Shown here piece by piece: positions 1 to 8,238 of a stretch of DNA of 64,000 nucleotides. Source of the DNA: Bacillus sp. FJAT-14578 (GTDB lineage Bacteria; Bacillota; Bacilli; Bacillales; Bacillaceae_H); NCBI RefSeq assembly GCF_000504165.1, contig NZ_AYSE01000007.1, positions 62,001-126,000 on the forward strand, given 5' to 3'. The position numbers and the translations under genes were made by a program. Position 1 is the stretch's first letter. Every line of letters begins with the position of its first letter. The notes beneath the pieces were generated by a model that searched no databases, was not told the origin of the DNA, and saw nothing but the letters and a program-made list of their open reading frames with translations.

Positions 1-707
1 ACCGATACGGAAATGTCGTTCATCTCGGTGAAAGGGATTGCTCGATTCAGCGCCGCCACCAAAAGTTGGTCGAAGAGGCGCCGTCACCCGCTCTGGACGA
101 AGAACTGCGGCAGGAAATGGGTGAAGCGGCCGTTGCGGCGGCTAAAGCCGTAAGTTATCACGGAGCCGGAACGGTCGAATTTCTGTTGGATAAACACGGG
201 AATTTTTATTTCATGGAAATGAATACGCGTATTCAAGTGGAACATCCGGTCACAGAGCTTGTCACAGGAGTCGATTTGATCAAGGAGCAATTGGCGGTTG
301 CGGCAGGTCGTGAGCTTTCCTTCGCCCAAAGCGATATCCACATCAACGGCTGGGCGATCGAGTGCCGCGTAAATGCCGAAAATCCAATGAAAAACTTCAT
401 GCCTTCTCCAGGCCAAGTGGACATGTATCTGCCGCCGGGAGGCTTTGGGGTGAGAATCGACAGCGCCGTTTATCCGGGATACACCGTTTCGCCTTTCTAT
501 GATTCCATGGTCGCGAAAGTCATCGTGTGGGGCAAAGACCGGGAAGAAGCGATTCAAAAAATGAAGCGGGCCCTGAACGAGTTTCTCATTACCGGCATTC
601 ACACAACGATTCCCTTTCATTTAAAATTGCTGGAGCATGAAGCATTTATAAAAGGGGATTTTAACACGAAATTTTTGGAAATGTACGATCTTAATATTAA
701 AGAATAG
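1..707 (+). CDS. accC: Biotin carboxylase (AccC-type), 3' part only
   Basis: The window opens inside this gene; the first full codon is at position 3 and the frame is open from there to the TAG at 705-707. The visible part is the C-terminal half of a biotin carboxylase, which carboxylates biotin on its carrier protein using ATP and bicarbonate. Seen: a [15 protein letters not shown] stretch at the very start, the catalytic-loop type motif [24 protein letters not shown], and the C-terminal biotin carboxylase domain ending FLEMYDL. In the main Bacillus accBC operon the next gene encodes an Asp23-family protein; here a 49-codon gene follows instead, so this may be a catabolic or secondary paralogue. 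Which carboxylase it serves cannot be decided without the upstream sequence. Confidence 0.93.
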   Translation, partial: RYGNVVHLGERDCSIQRRHQKLVEEAPSPALDEELRQEMGEAAVAAAKAVSYHGAGTVEFLLDKHGNFYFMEMNTRIQVEHPVTELVTGVDLIKEQLAVAAGRELSFAQSDIHINGWAIECRVNAENPMKNFMPSPGQVDMYLPPGGFGVRIDSAVYPGYTVSPFYDSMVAKVIVWGKDREEAIQKMKRALNEFLITGIHTTIPFHLKLLEHEAFIKGDFNTKFLEMYDLNIKE

Positions 708-723
708 CAATTGACATCAAGAG

Positions 724-789
724 TTTAGCGGTTAGGGATTAGCTATTAGGATTTAGGAGTTAAAGGCTAACAGCTAACAGCTAACAAAC
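724..789. repeat. Short GCTAAC tandem/inverted repeat
   Basis: The gap after the biotin carboxylase gene holds three tandem GCTAACA units (about 764-787) preceded by TTAGCGGTTAGGGATTAGC-like sequence, which is roughly its inverted complement. It could fold into a slipped hairpin. Strings of this kind are common intergenic clutter in Bacillaceae; no function is claimed. Confidence 0.5.
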
Positions 790-811
790 TACCGAAGGAG
801 AGATTTTTTTC

Positions 812-961
812 ATGTGGGTGATTACCCTGTATTCAACAGACAATCATACAACCATGTTTGAATTTGACAGCGAGAAAGAAGCGCGAGAAGCGTTCGGGAA
901 AATGAAAGGTTGCAAAATTCTTTCTGAGGTTTTATATTATAACGACGAATTAACAGGATGA
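812..961 (+). CDS. Small protein of unknown function (49 aa)
   Basis: A 49-codon gene starting ATG at 812 behind a good ribosome site (AAGGAG at 795-800) and ending TGA at 959-961. The product starts MWVITLYSTDNHTTMFEFDS and contains a KEAREAFGKM helix-like stretch; it is acidic to neutral, without membrane segment, signal peptide or cysteine pair. I do not know its function. The stop codon lies inside the left arm of a strong terminator, so the gene ends its transcription unit, probably together with the upstream biotin carboxylase. The RBS, compact terminator and sensible composition make it likely real. Confidence 0.6.
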   Translation: MWVITLYSTDNHTTMFEFDSEKEAREAFGKMKGCKILSEVLYYNDELTG

Positions 962-1001
962 ATGAAAAGGGCTATTTCGCCCTCTTCATTCATCTTTTTT
1001 T
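957..1001 (+). terminator. Intrinsic terminator
   Basis: A near-perfect 16-bp stem (GATGAATGAAAAGGGC at 957-972 pairing with GCCCTCTTCATTCATC) with a short loop, followed by a T run. It overlaps the stop codon of the 49-codon gene and ends transcription from the biotin carboxylase unit. Confidence 0.9.
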
Positions 1002-1017
1002 GCTTGCTATTTAACAA

Positions 1018-1165
1018 GTAGTGGGGAGTGGTTGATTTCCGCTCCAGGTTGCTCGCTTTCCGCGGGGCGTGCGGTGAGCCTCCTCGGCTTACAGCCTGTG
1101 GGGTCTCACCTGTCCCGCTGCTCCCGCAGGAGTCTCGCACCTTCCGCTCCAATCCACCTTAAGCG
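1018..1165. repeat. Bacillus-type GC-rich intergenic repeat
   Basis: A GC-rich element in an AT-rich gap, with CCGCTCCAG near the left end and CTTCCGCTCCAATCC near the right, and internal CTCCTCGGC...GTGGGGTCTC and CTCCCGCAGGAGTC blocks able to form hairpins. I recognise this layout from many Bacillus intergenic regions, where near-identical copies are scattered around chromosomes. The rest of the gap (1166-1463) is AT-rich and holds nothing clear beyond the ribosome site of the next gene. Confidence 0.6.
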
Positions 1166-1463
1166 CTTATCTTTCAAGAAACCTATCTAAAAACAACAAT
1201 CTTTTAGAAAAGAGCCTATATATATTTCACTTAATAGCTCGACACATCTTCATTCAATTGAGAGGCATCACAATGGTGGCCCGGACAACTTGAATTTTCT
1301 AAATCAATCTATATAGATGATGATTTTTCTGAATAAATAGATATATAGAATGATAAAAATAGTTTACAGGAGTTCACTGGGTTTCATGGTAAGATAGAGT
1401 GGTGAAATACTGGGTTTAAACGGTTTAATGTATATAAGAGCATAAAAGGCAGGGAAGTAAGCA

Positions 1464-2303
1464 ATGAAAAAAATAGTGGTAGATATTCTTTTTATTTTAT
1501 TAGGTTCTTTTCTTTTTGCATTGGCTATCAATCTATTCGTTATTCCAAATGAGCTTGGTGAAGGCGGAGTGACGGGTATCACCATCATTTTGTATTATCT
1601 GTTCCAATGGTCTCCGGGATTGGTCAGCTTGATCATGAATGCGATGTTACTGATCGTGGGATATAAATACTTGAGCAAGACGACAACGATTTATACCGTC
1701 ATTGCCGTCATATTCCATTCTCTTTTTCTCCATTTAACCGAAAACTGGAGCATTGCTTCAGATGAAATCGTCGTGAATGCCATATTCGGCGGCGTGTTTG
1801 CGGGTGTGGGAATCGGGTTGATTATTCGAGTCGGGGGGACGACGGCAGGTACGACCATTCTGGCCCGAATCACGAATAAATATCTTGGCTGGAGCATCAG
1901 TTATGGCCTGTTGTTTTTCGATTTAATCGTGGCGCTCTCTTCCTATTTCATTATCGGGGCGGAAGGCTTAATGTTGACGATTATGATGCTGTATATCGGA
2001 ACAAAAGTGATGGAATTCATCATCGAAGGATTGAATCCGAAAAAGGCGGTGACAATCATATCGGAGCAGCCGGACGAAATCGCCCAGCAAGTCAACGTCT
2101 TGATGGACAGAGGGGTGACCGTTTTTTCCGGCCATGGGTATTATACAAAAGCCTCGAAAGACATTCTCTATATCGTGATTAGCAAACAAGAGGTCGTCAA
2201 GCTGAAGAAAATCGTGAAGGCGACCGATAAACATGCGTTCATCGCCATCCATGATGTACGTGATGTATTCGGAGAAGGCTTTTTGGATATTTCAAAATCA
2301 TAA
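1464..2303 (+). CDS. YitT-family membrane protein
   Basis: A 279-residue integral membrane protein of the YitT family (YitT_membrane plus C-terminal DUF2179), of the usual length for Bacillus members. About five or six hydrophobic segments occupy residues 1-190 (for example ILFILLGSFLFALAINLF near residue 8 and a glycine-rich VFAGVGIGLIIRVGGTTAG near 112-130). A soluble C-terminal domain of about 80 residues ends DVFGEGF, typical of DUF2179. The biochemical function of the family is not established; transport or sensing at the membrane is a guess. It is monocistronic, with its own terminator-like hairpins. The ATG at 1464 is preceded by AGGGAAG at 1451-1457. Confidence 0.9.
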   Translation: MKKIVVDILFILLGSFLFALAINLFVIPNELGEGGVTGITIILYYLFQWSPGLVSLIMNAMLLIVGYKYLSKTTTIYTVIAVIFHSLFLHLTENWSIASDEIVVNAIFGGVFAGVGIGLIIRVGGTTAGTTILARITNKYLGWSISYGLLFFDLIVALSSYFIIGAEGLMLTIMMLYIGTKVMEFIIEGLNPKKAVTIISEQPDEIAQQVNVLMDRGVTVFSGHGYYTKASKDILYIVISKQEVVKLKKIVKATDKHAFIAIHDVRDVFGEGFLDISKS

Positions 2304-2306
2304 CAA

Positions 2307-2412
2307 GAGGATGACGGGAAGGGATGAAAAATGGCCCTTTCCCGTCATCCTCATGAAAGGCCCCGTCTTGAAAATCCAGTAAAATCAAGGATTTCGTGAT
2401 GGGGCCTTTCAT
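2307..2412 (+). terminator. Two tandem hairpins after yitT-like gene
   Basis: Hairpin one (2307-2352) pairs GAGGATGACGGGAAGGG with CCCTTTCCCGTCATCCTC. Hairpin two (2354-2411) pairs GAAAGGCCCC with GGGGCCTTTC across a longer loop. Neither has a strong T tract, but together they probably end the transcript. The remaining 2413-2612 is AT-rich leader or promoter sequence of the next gene; I looked for a T-box (AGGGTGG...ACCGCG) and found none. Confidence 0.6.
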
Positions 2413-2627
2413 TATCCTTTAAATGAACCAATAAATACCAATAGTTAATAACTTGCTATTGTTTCTAGTTCATTAGGTGTGATATTATCGAAATATTATA
2501 AATTATTAAAAAGGTTAGGGTTGTTCCTGAGGCTATCATACTATCATGTTGCTTCGTATGCTTACTTGCACATCATCCAGATAAAACGGTCCTTAAAAAC
2601 AATCAAACTAGCCGGGGAGGGAACCTA

Positions 2628-3623
2628 ATGAAAAAGATTTTACCAGCGTTACTGTGCGGAGCATTATTAATGCTCACTGCCTGCGGTTCGGAGAGTGAAG
2701 TAAGCGGTAACAAAGAAGAAAAGAAAACGGTGAAAATAGGTATAACACAACTGGTTGAGCATCCTTCTTTGGATGCATCGAGAGAAGGCTTCATTGCTGC
2801 ATTGAAAGATGCCGGCTATGAAGAAGGAAAGAACTTAAAGCTTGATTATCAGAATGCCCAGGGTGACATGAATAATAATATGATGATTGCACAAAACCTG
2901 GTTGCTGACCAAAATGATTTAATTTTGGCAATCACGACCTCAAGCGCCCAAGCGGCTACCAAGTCAACACAGGATATTCCGATCTTGTTTACAGCCATTA
3001 CCGATCCGGTTGGAGCTAAGCTTGTCGACAGCTTAGAGCAGCCAGGCGGAAATGTGACCGGAACTTCTGACACTCACCCGGAGGCTATTAAGAAAACAAT
3101 AAACTCGATTAAAGAATTTATTCCGGATGCCAAAAAAGTAGGTATTATCTATAACTCGGGGGAGCCTAACTCCGTTGTCAACGTAGAAAAAGCAAATGCA
3201 GCATTAAAAGAAATCGGATTGGAAGCGGTGGAAACAACCGTGTCAACGAGTTCGGAAGTGAAACAGGCAGCTGAATCATTAATAGGTCAAGTCGATGTTT
3301 TCTACATACCGAAGGACAACACTGTCGTTTCTGCCCTTGAATCGGTCATAACAGTAGCTAATGATAAAAAGGTTCCGACGTTTGTCGGTGAAGGTGATTC
3401 GGTAAAACGAGGAACATTTGCTTCATATGGCTTTGAATATCATGACCTTGGATATGCCACTGGAAAAATGGCGGTTGAAATTCTAGAAGGCAAGAAGCCG
3501 AGCGATATTCCAGTCGGGATCCCTGAAAACTTGGAGCTCTATATCAACAAGAAAGCGGCTGAGCAAGAGGGCATAACCTTAACCGAAGAAATGATCAAAA
3601 ACGCAAAAATAGTAGGGGAATAA
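2628..3623 (+). CDS. ABC transporter substrate-binding lipoprotein (TrpX/ABC_sub_bind family)
   Basis: A 331-residue exported lipoprotein. Residues 1-19 form a lipoprotein signal ending in the lipobox LTAC (lipidated Cys19), followed by a low-complexity SESEVSGNKEEKK linker. The body (VKIGITQLVEHPSLD at about 34, then an LILAITTSSAQAATKST region) is the two-lobed periplasmic-binding fold of PF04392, members of which bind tryptophan/tyrosine-like or unknown ligands. Family members usually lie next to a permease and an ATPase gene; here the gene is bracketed by terminators and neither partner is adjacent. A GGGGAGGG ribosome site precedes the ATG at 2628. Confidence 0.85.
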   Translation: MKKILPALLCGALLMLTACGSESEVSGNKEEKKTVKIGITQLVEHPSLDASREGFIAALKDAGYEEGKNLKLDYQNAQGDMNNNMMIAQNLVADQNDLILAITTSSAQAATKSTQDIPILFTAITDPVGAKLVDSLEQPGGNVTGTSDTHPEAIKKTINSIKEFIPDAKKVGIIYNSGEPNSVVNVEKANAALKEIGLEAVETTVSTSSEVKQAAESLIGQVDVFYIPKDNTVVSALESVITVANDKKVPTFVGEGDSVKRGTFASYGFEYHDLGYATGKMAVEILEGKKPSDIPVGIPENLELYINKKAAEQEGITLTEEMIKNAKIVGE

Positions 3624-3644
3624 AAGTCGTTTTATCAGCTTGTC

Positions 3645-3682
3645 ATAACCTGCCGTATGTTTTCTTGCGGCAGGTTATTTTA
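3645..3682 (+). terminator. Intrinsic terminator
   Basis: ATAACCTGCCG (3645-3655) pairs with CGGCAGGTTAT (3668-3678), followed by TTTTA, directly behind the lipoprotein gene. Confidence 0.8.
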
Positions 3683-3717
3683 ATGATGGAATAGCTTCCT
3701 GCTAAAATAGAATCAAG

Positions 3718-3868
3718 AAAAAACCAGCATAAGGAGCTGGTTTTTTGTCAATATGACCGAGGGATATCCTCGGTTTTGTTCTTTTTTCAATGGGTTGTTA
3801 AAGCTTCGTGCTGATTTTTCGGATGAAAGGTTAAAGCTTGAAAAGCCGCCTATAGCAGCTTTTTCAAG
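3718..3868. other. Cluster of three further hairpins between convergent genes
   Basis: AAAACCAGC...GCTGGTTTTTT (3720-3746), ACCGAGGGATATCCTCGGTTTT (3757-3778) and CTTGAAAAGCCGCC...AGCTTTTTCAAG (3837-3868). The last probably terminates the minus-strand DUF4937 gene. Confidence 0.6.
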
Positions 3869-3886
3869 GAGTTTGTTTAGAAAGAA

Positions 3887-4486
3887 TTATGAAGGATCCT
3901 TCAGGACAAGCCAATTGCGCTCAAGCTTGTAAATGCGCTGTGTGATGGAAGAGACAGCGGGATGGAGAAGCTGATCGGCCGTTTTGTCTGGAACGGCTAT
4001 GCTGTATAACGAAACAATCGTAAGCGTCTCGGGGATGACCGGTACGGCCGCATGGAAGAGACAGCGATAGTTGGAGTGTGTCAGTTGGTCTGTGAGCTCT
4101 TTGACGGTGAAGGGCTGGCCTTCACGGATCCGGCATGTTGTGACCATCATATAATGGGATTCAATCGCGCTCGAACGGAAAAAGTTGTAGCGTCCTCCTT
4201 GCGTCACAGCCTGTTTGGAAAGGTCGACATGTAAATGGTGGTACGTCGACTTTTGTCCGCTTTTATAAAAAATGGAGTCATGGGTATGCTTCATGAAATC
4301 TTGGTATGCTTCCTCGTCTTCCCATAAACCGAATACAAAAGCTTCCTCTTGTTGTTCCAGATTCCAGCCGCCGATCTGCCCGATAAATCCGTCTACATGG
4401 GCAAGGGCTGCCCAATGCTGCTGTTTATAGGAGAATACATCCTTTTGATCATTGTGAACGTGGCATGTCATCATCTTCGCTAGCAT
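3887..4486 (-). CDS. DUF4937 / YdbC-like protein
   Basis: A 199-residue soluble protein. The N-terminal half (residues 1-95; MLAKMMTCHVHNDQKDVFS, GFIGQIGGWN, FGLWEDEEAYQDFMKHTHD) resembles an antibiotic-biosynthesis-monooxygenase-like ferredoxin fold as in the DUF4937 protein YdbC of Bacillus. The second half looks like a repeat of the same fold, ending ITQRIYKLERNWLVLKDPS. The reaction is unknown. GAGGTGAT lies 5 bases before the ATG (minus strand, 4486). The gene is monocistronic and converges on the lipoprotein gene across several hairpins. Confidence 0.7.
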   Translation of the reverse strand: MLAKMMTCHVHNDQKDVFSYKQQHWAALAHVDGFIGQIGGWNLEQQEEAFVFGLWEDEEAYQDFMKHTHDSIFYKSGQKSTYHHLHVDLSKQAVTQGGRYNFFRSSAIESHYMMVTTCRIREGQPFTVKELTDQLTHSNYRCLFHAAVPVIPETLTIVSLYSIAVPDKTADQLLHPAVSSITQRIYKLERNWLVLKDPS

Positions 4487-4625
4487 TCATATCACCTCTC
4501 TTTCTTTTTCTGCATGATTTTGAAAAAATCCTTTTGTCGGCGCGAAAATTCAATTTAGTTCTTACGGCATACCGTTTTGGTTTCCTTCATACATTGAATA
4601 GAGAATGAACAAGCGACACTTTTCT

Positions 4626-4775
4626 TTGGTGTCCAGCTCCAGGTGCCATCGGCTCTCGGGTCTAGTCAATCGCTTCTGAAGGCAAAAAGCGCCTTCTGCC
4701 AGCGCTCGCCTTATGCTTGTCGCCGATAAACGGGCACCTTGCGCTTTTCTATTGTCTAGCTGCGCAAGCTACATT
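4626..4775. repeat. Bacillaceae GTCCAGCTCCAG...TGTCTAGCTGCG repeat
   Basis: Within the 504-bp gap 4487-4990 lies an element that begins GGTGTCCAGCTCCAGGTGCC and ends TTTTCTATTGTCTAGCTGCG, with AAGCGCCTTCTGCCAGCGCT and CTTATGCTTGTCG in the middle. I recognise this as a very common dispersed element of Geobacillus/Bacillus-type genomes. The sequence after it (4776-4960) is of mixed composition, and I see no gene there. Confidence 0.65.
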
Positions 4776-4990
4776 CTACGGTCATTTCACTTCTTCCTGC
4801 GAAGTCAAAAAGCGACTCCTTCTCAGAAGTTGTAATGCCCTATGAATAAGAGCCATGGATGGCGAGGGTTACAGCGTTGGTCACAGGACGTGACCGTTCT
4901 TAGCTGGAACTTAGCTTGCTCCGCTTTTCTTACATCATATGAATCGAAACGACAAATGATGAATGAGGAGATAAGGGGGATGTCGAAAAG

Positions 4991-6955
4991 ATGGTGGTGG
5001 AATTAGTGAAAAAGAGCCGTTCGCAAAACGGTAAAAGCTGGTGTGTCACGTTTGAGCACCCGTTTCGCAAAGCAGCGGGCGGCGAAAAGGGACAACCTGT
5101 ACGGGCAGGGTTAAATACAAACGATGAAGAAGAAGCGGAAAAGCTCAGAAAGCAGCTTTACGATTTAGTGGCGGATGAAAACTTTTGGACGCCGAAAGCG
5201 AAAATGAAGGCGAAAACATTATTTGATGAACGGGTTGTCGCGGCGGTCTATGGGCAATGGGAAGAGCCGTCGTTTGAGGGAGTCCGCGACAGCTGCCTCC
5301 CGTTTCAAAGCGAAGAGGGCTATGCCAACGTCCAATTGATCGGGGAAAGAGGAACGGGAAAAACGGTCTTGCTGCGGCAGCTTCTCGGATTAAGCGAGGA
5401 AACGGAGCCTTTTCCGGCCACGGGTTATTCTGACAGCGTATGTTACGAAGCGGAATGGCTGTTGGTCGATCAGGAATTTTATGAAGCGGTCGTCACCTTC
5501 GTGCCTTTTCTGAAGATAAAAGCGCATGTTGAAGAAGCCCTCCTTCAGGCCGCCATGGCTTATGCACTGGAAAGCTCGGAGCAAAAAATGATCGAGGCGC
5601 TGATGGGAAAAGAAGGGGTGCTTCGCAGTTTGATCGGTTTCCTCCCTTCGTCGGTTTCACGTTTGTACGGGTGGGTCCCGTCTTCGTATGAAAAAGTCCA
5701 TTTGCGACGGTGGGCCCCTTACGTCAAAGCGATTCAAACGGAATCGGCAAGGATCCGGCAAGAGATTCTTGCCAATCCGGATGCCGCTCAGGAACCGCAA
5801 TTGTTCAAGGAAACATGGGAGCGGGATGCCCGATGCATTCAGCTTGCAGAAGCGCTGGTGGAGGAAGTGGAGCGCAATTTTTTGGCGCTGGAAGAAGGAA
5901 ATATCATCTATCATGAAGACGACTGGCCGCTGTGCTGGCGCTTTAAAACGAAAGACCGCGCCTATTTTTTACAGCAATTGTATCAACTATTCGGGGATGA
6001 TCCGGCGTTTGACGGCAAGCAGCTTTCGTCTTTAGTCGAAGGGATGCGCTTGAAGGGGCCGTTTCGCCCGCTGTCTCACGAAGAGGCTGTCCCGAAGTTG
6101 ATGATAACGGAGCGGAGAATTACCGGCGGCCGTCTTTCCGCTTTGCAAATCGAAAAAATAACAGCGGCAGATGCAGCCGTTTTGGTCGAAAAAGGCGGTG
6201 ACCTGACCCCGTCTTCTTTATGGCACGAAATGGTCATGACCGGCCAAACGGCAAAGCTTTCGATCGTTTTCACCGATGTGGATGATATCAGCGGAAATCG
6301 CCTGCGAACATATGAAGACAAGTGTGAGCATCTGCTTCGTTCACTGCATGACCGCATTCAAATGATCGAATATACCTTGGGGGAACAGGCGGCGAGAACG
6401 TTGACCCGTGTTTGCCGGCAAAATGGACTGCACATCGTCGGGCGTTCGGCGAATCTCCAAACGGTTCAATCGCTGCAAAGGCTGACGCACGCCCTGGAAA
6501 AGTCAACGATTCCGAAAGGGGAAAGCCGTGTTCATCCCATTTATGTCAGCATCGCCGTATCGCTTGCCATCCATGAAGGGGCGAAGCGGTTTCGCGGGCG
6601 AATCCAAAAGCGGGAAGAAATCGCCGCCGCCTTTGCATCGTGCATGAGTGAGGCATTATACCGCTTTTTCATCAAAGACCCATCTGGCTGGTCGCTATCG
6701 GAAGCATCCTATGCAGAAAAAGACCGGACCATCGAGCGAATCTGCTTTTTCCTCCATCAAGATTTGCTGGCGTATGCCCAGGAAGAGCTGTGTCCGGCCA
6801 TAGAGAAAGAGGACGGACAAAAAAGCTGGCAAGAGATGCTCGCCACACTCATTCCTTTCGAACAAGAAGCCTTCATCCGCGAGCCGTTTTTGCGTGACCT
6901 GTACGGAATCGTCAAAGGCTGCATCGAACGGGCCGGAGGTGTCCTCATCAGCTAA
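4991..6955 (+). CDS. Large P-loop NTPase of unknown function
   Basis: A 654-residue protein I cannot assign to a named family. Seen: a clear Walker A motif GERGTGKT at residues 118-125 inside NVQLIGERGTGKTVLLRQL; a hydrophobic strand ending in acids, KLSIVFTDVDD, near residue 430, that could be Walker B; and an N-terminal part (residues 1-90) with VRAGLNTNDEEEAEKLRKQL and LVADENFWTP. That segment reminds me of the N-terminal DNA-binding segment of some integrases, but this is inference. The middle is long, helical and charged. There is no membrane segment or signal peptide. The gene stands alone between a dispersed repeat and a strong terminator. A weak AAGGGGGATG-like site precedes the chosen ATG at 4991. 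It could be a STAND/AAA-like or dynamin-like stress or defence ATPase; the sequence does not decide. Confidence 0.8.
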   Translation: MVVELVKKSRSQNGKSWCVTFEHPFRKAAGGEKGQPVRAGLNTNDEEEAEKLRKQLYDLVADENFWTPKAKMKAKTLFDERVVAAVYGQWEEPSFEGVRDSCLPFQSEEGYANVQLIGERGTGKTVLLRQLLGLSEETEPFPATGYSDSVCYEAEWLLVDQEFYEAVVTFVPFLKIKAHVEEALLQAAMAYALESSEQKMIEALMGKEGVLRSLIGFLPSSVSRLYGWVPSSYEKVHLRRWAPYVKAIQTESARIRQEILANPDAAQEPQLFKETWERDARCIQLAEALVEEVERNFLALEEGNIIYHEDDWPLCWRFKTKDRAYFLQQLYQLFGDDPAFDGKQLSSLVEGMRLKGPFRPLSHEEAVPKLMITERRITGGRLSALQIEKITAADAAVLVEKGGDLTPSSLWHEMVMTGQTAKLSIVFTDVDDISGNRLRTYEDKCEHLLRSLHDRIQMIEYTLGEQAARTLTRVCRQNGLHIVGRSANLQTVQSLQRLTHALEKSTIPKGESRVHPIYVSIAVSLAIHEGAKRFRGRIQKREEIAAAFASCMSEALYRFFIKDPSGWSLSEASYAEKDRTIERICFFLHQDLLAYAQEELCPAIEKEDGQKSWQEMLATLIPFEQEAFIREPFLRDLYGIVKGCIERAGGVLIS

Positions 6956-6988
6956 CAACGAGAAAGGTTAGCTGTACCTGGACAGTAA

Positions 6989-7040
6989 GAAAAGCCTTTG
7001 AACCCCTTGACAAGGGGGGATCAAAGGCTTTTCATTTTTT
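6989..7040 (+). terminator. Intrinsic terminator of the NTPase gene
   Basis: GAAAAGCCTTTGA pairs with TCAAAGGCTTTTC (6989-7033), with an inner CCCC/GGGG pairing, followed by ATTTTTT. Confidence 0.9.
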
Positions 7041-7223
7041 GTGATAATAAGGCGGAATACAAATCCAGCCTTTTTCTTCCATGAGCGCTTTCAATGTTAA
7101 CGAGAATGTGACTTTCATCATCTGGTATTTGGCGAACATGTAGCCGACGTCCGTTCTGACTGATTCCGTCAACCCTCTCACCGCAGCGTTGATTCCGACG
7201 ACAATCGGGTTTTGTGGATTCTT
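7032..7223 (-). pseudogene. C-terminal remnant resembling DUF3231 proteins
   Basis: On the minus strand, 7223 down to 7032 encodes about 63 residues without a start: NPQNPIVVGINAAVRGLTES, then VRTDVGYMFAKYQMMK, and near the end EEKGWICIPPYY before TGA. An in-frame TAA lies just upstream. The pattern (RTD..., then a run to GW...PP at the C-terminus) matches the last quarter of DUF3231-type proteins (usually over 150 residues per unit). I read it as a 5'-deleted remnant. The plus-strand terminator of the NTPase gene overlaps its end. The rest of the gap to 7410 shows no gene. Confidence 0.5.
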
Positions 7224-7410
7224 TTACCTATGGATCGGAGTGTATCAAGCCGCTTTTGCGCGCCAGCCGAGCTCGATGAAAGGAAAAGGCGAAAGCCTCA
7301 GATCATGTAAAAAATACCGCCATTCAATGAGATTCTCCATAAGGGGGATAAATGAAACGGTTCCTGAATAGTCATGAAGAGACAGCCTGTTTGTAAAGGA
7401 GCCCGGGAGA

Positions 7411-7878
7411 ATGCACAGAAGAAGAGGAATTCCGAAAACAATGTTGCCCCTCCTATTGGGGTTGCTGGTCATAGGCAGTCTCATCTGGCTGGTCGCCGGC
7501 TTTTTTTCAGATGAACGCCAGGCGAAGGGCGCGGTCCACCAATTTTATGCGTACGAACAGGAAGGGGCCTTTGCCGAGTCATGGGAACTGTTTCATTCAC
7601 AAATGAAAGCCAGGTTTCCGAAAGGAGCTTATATTCAGGACCGGGCGCATGTGTTCATGAACCATTTTGGCGTCCAAACCTTTTCGTTTAAGCTGAGCGG
7701 TGCAGAGAAGCTCGACAGCTGGAGCATCGAAAAGGGAGCGAATCCGCTGAATGAAGTATATAAAATGACGGTCACTCAAACGTACAAAGGAACATACGGG
7801 AATTTCGATTTGCAGCAAGAGGTATTTGCGGTAAAAGAAAAAAGCGAATGGAAAATATTGTGGAGTTACCAAAAGTGA
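7411..7878 (+). CDS. Membrane-anchored protein of unknown function (NTF2-like?)
   Basis: A 155-residue protein with a short basic N-terminus (MHRRRGIPK), one membrane segment at about residues 11-31 (LPLLLGLLVIGSLIWLVAGF) and an extracellular domain. That domain starts with an AVHQFYAYEQEGAFAESWEL helix and ends VFAVKEKSEWKILWSYQK. An early helix of this kind plus a final strand with W-K-I-x-W is typical of the NTF2-like fold found in many exported Bacillus proteins; the assignment is by pattern only. AAAGGAG lies 10 bases before the ATG. A 54-codon gene follows 57 bases downstream, probably in the same transcript. Confidence 0.7.
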   Translation: MHRRRGIPKTMLPLLLGLLVIGSLIWLVAGFFSDERQAKGAVHQFYAYEQEGAFAESWELFHSQMKARFPKGAYIQDRAHVFMNHFGVQTFSFKLSGAEKLDSWSIEKGANPLNEVYKMTVTQTYKGTYGNFDLQQEVFAVKEKSEWKILWSYQK

Positions 7879-7935
7879 AAATACCAATCGAAGTTTTTTC
7901 GAGATGGGGAACGCTAGATAACGGAGGTGTATGCG

Positions 7936-8100
7936 ATGGATCATATGGAGAAGAAGGAACAATTGCTTCGTCATTACGGTTATCCGGAAGGAGCCATTCC
8001 GAGATTATTGAGGGAAATAGAAGCAATAAGCTATGAAAAGGTAGAAAAGCTGATTCTGCCTTACCACGACATAGTTGATGACAAAACGAAACTCCATTAA
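7936..8100 (+). CDS. Small protein of unknown function (54 aa)
   Basis: The ATG at 7936 is preceded by ACGGAGGTG (7921-7929) at good spacing. The 54-residue product starts MDHMEKKEQLLRHYGYPEG and continues LLREIEAISYEKVEKLILPY; it is soluble, helical and charged, with no cysteine. The function is unknown. It ends TAA at 8098-8100, at the edge of a hairpin, and sits 57 bases behind the membrane-anchored protein gene. Confidence 0.6.
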   Translation: MDHMEKKEQLLRHYGYPEGAIPRLLREIEAISYEKVEKLILPYHDIVDDKTKLH

Positions 8101-8131
8101 GTATGGGGGAGCCAGGGGCTCCCCCATACTT
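8099..8131. terminator. GC-rich hairpin after small gene
   Basis: AAGTATGGGGGAGCC (8099-8113) pairs perfectly with GGCTCCCCCATACTT across a 3-base loop. There is no T tract, but the stability suggests a terminator or transcript end. Confidence 0.7.
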
Positions 8132-8238
8132 AATGAATCCCTGGTTTGAGATTTCCTTTTTGGAACCATCTTTCTCCGGATAAAACCTCCTCACAGAAGG
8201 AAGTTTCCTTTATAATAAACGGTGGAGGTTTTGGATAG

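Noticed and set aside
937-1152. 71-codon open frame on the minus strand
   Set aside because: It runs through a terminator and a dispersed GC-rich repeat; the frame comes from repeat composition and has no ribosome site.
2440-2612. Possible T-box or other riboswitch before the TrpX-like lipoprotein gene
   Set aside because: No AGGGTGG-type T-box sequence, specifier stem or terminator was found.
7189-7371. 60-codon plus-strand open frame
   Set aside because: No ribosome site, and it overlaps the DUF3231-like remnant on the other strand.
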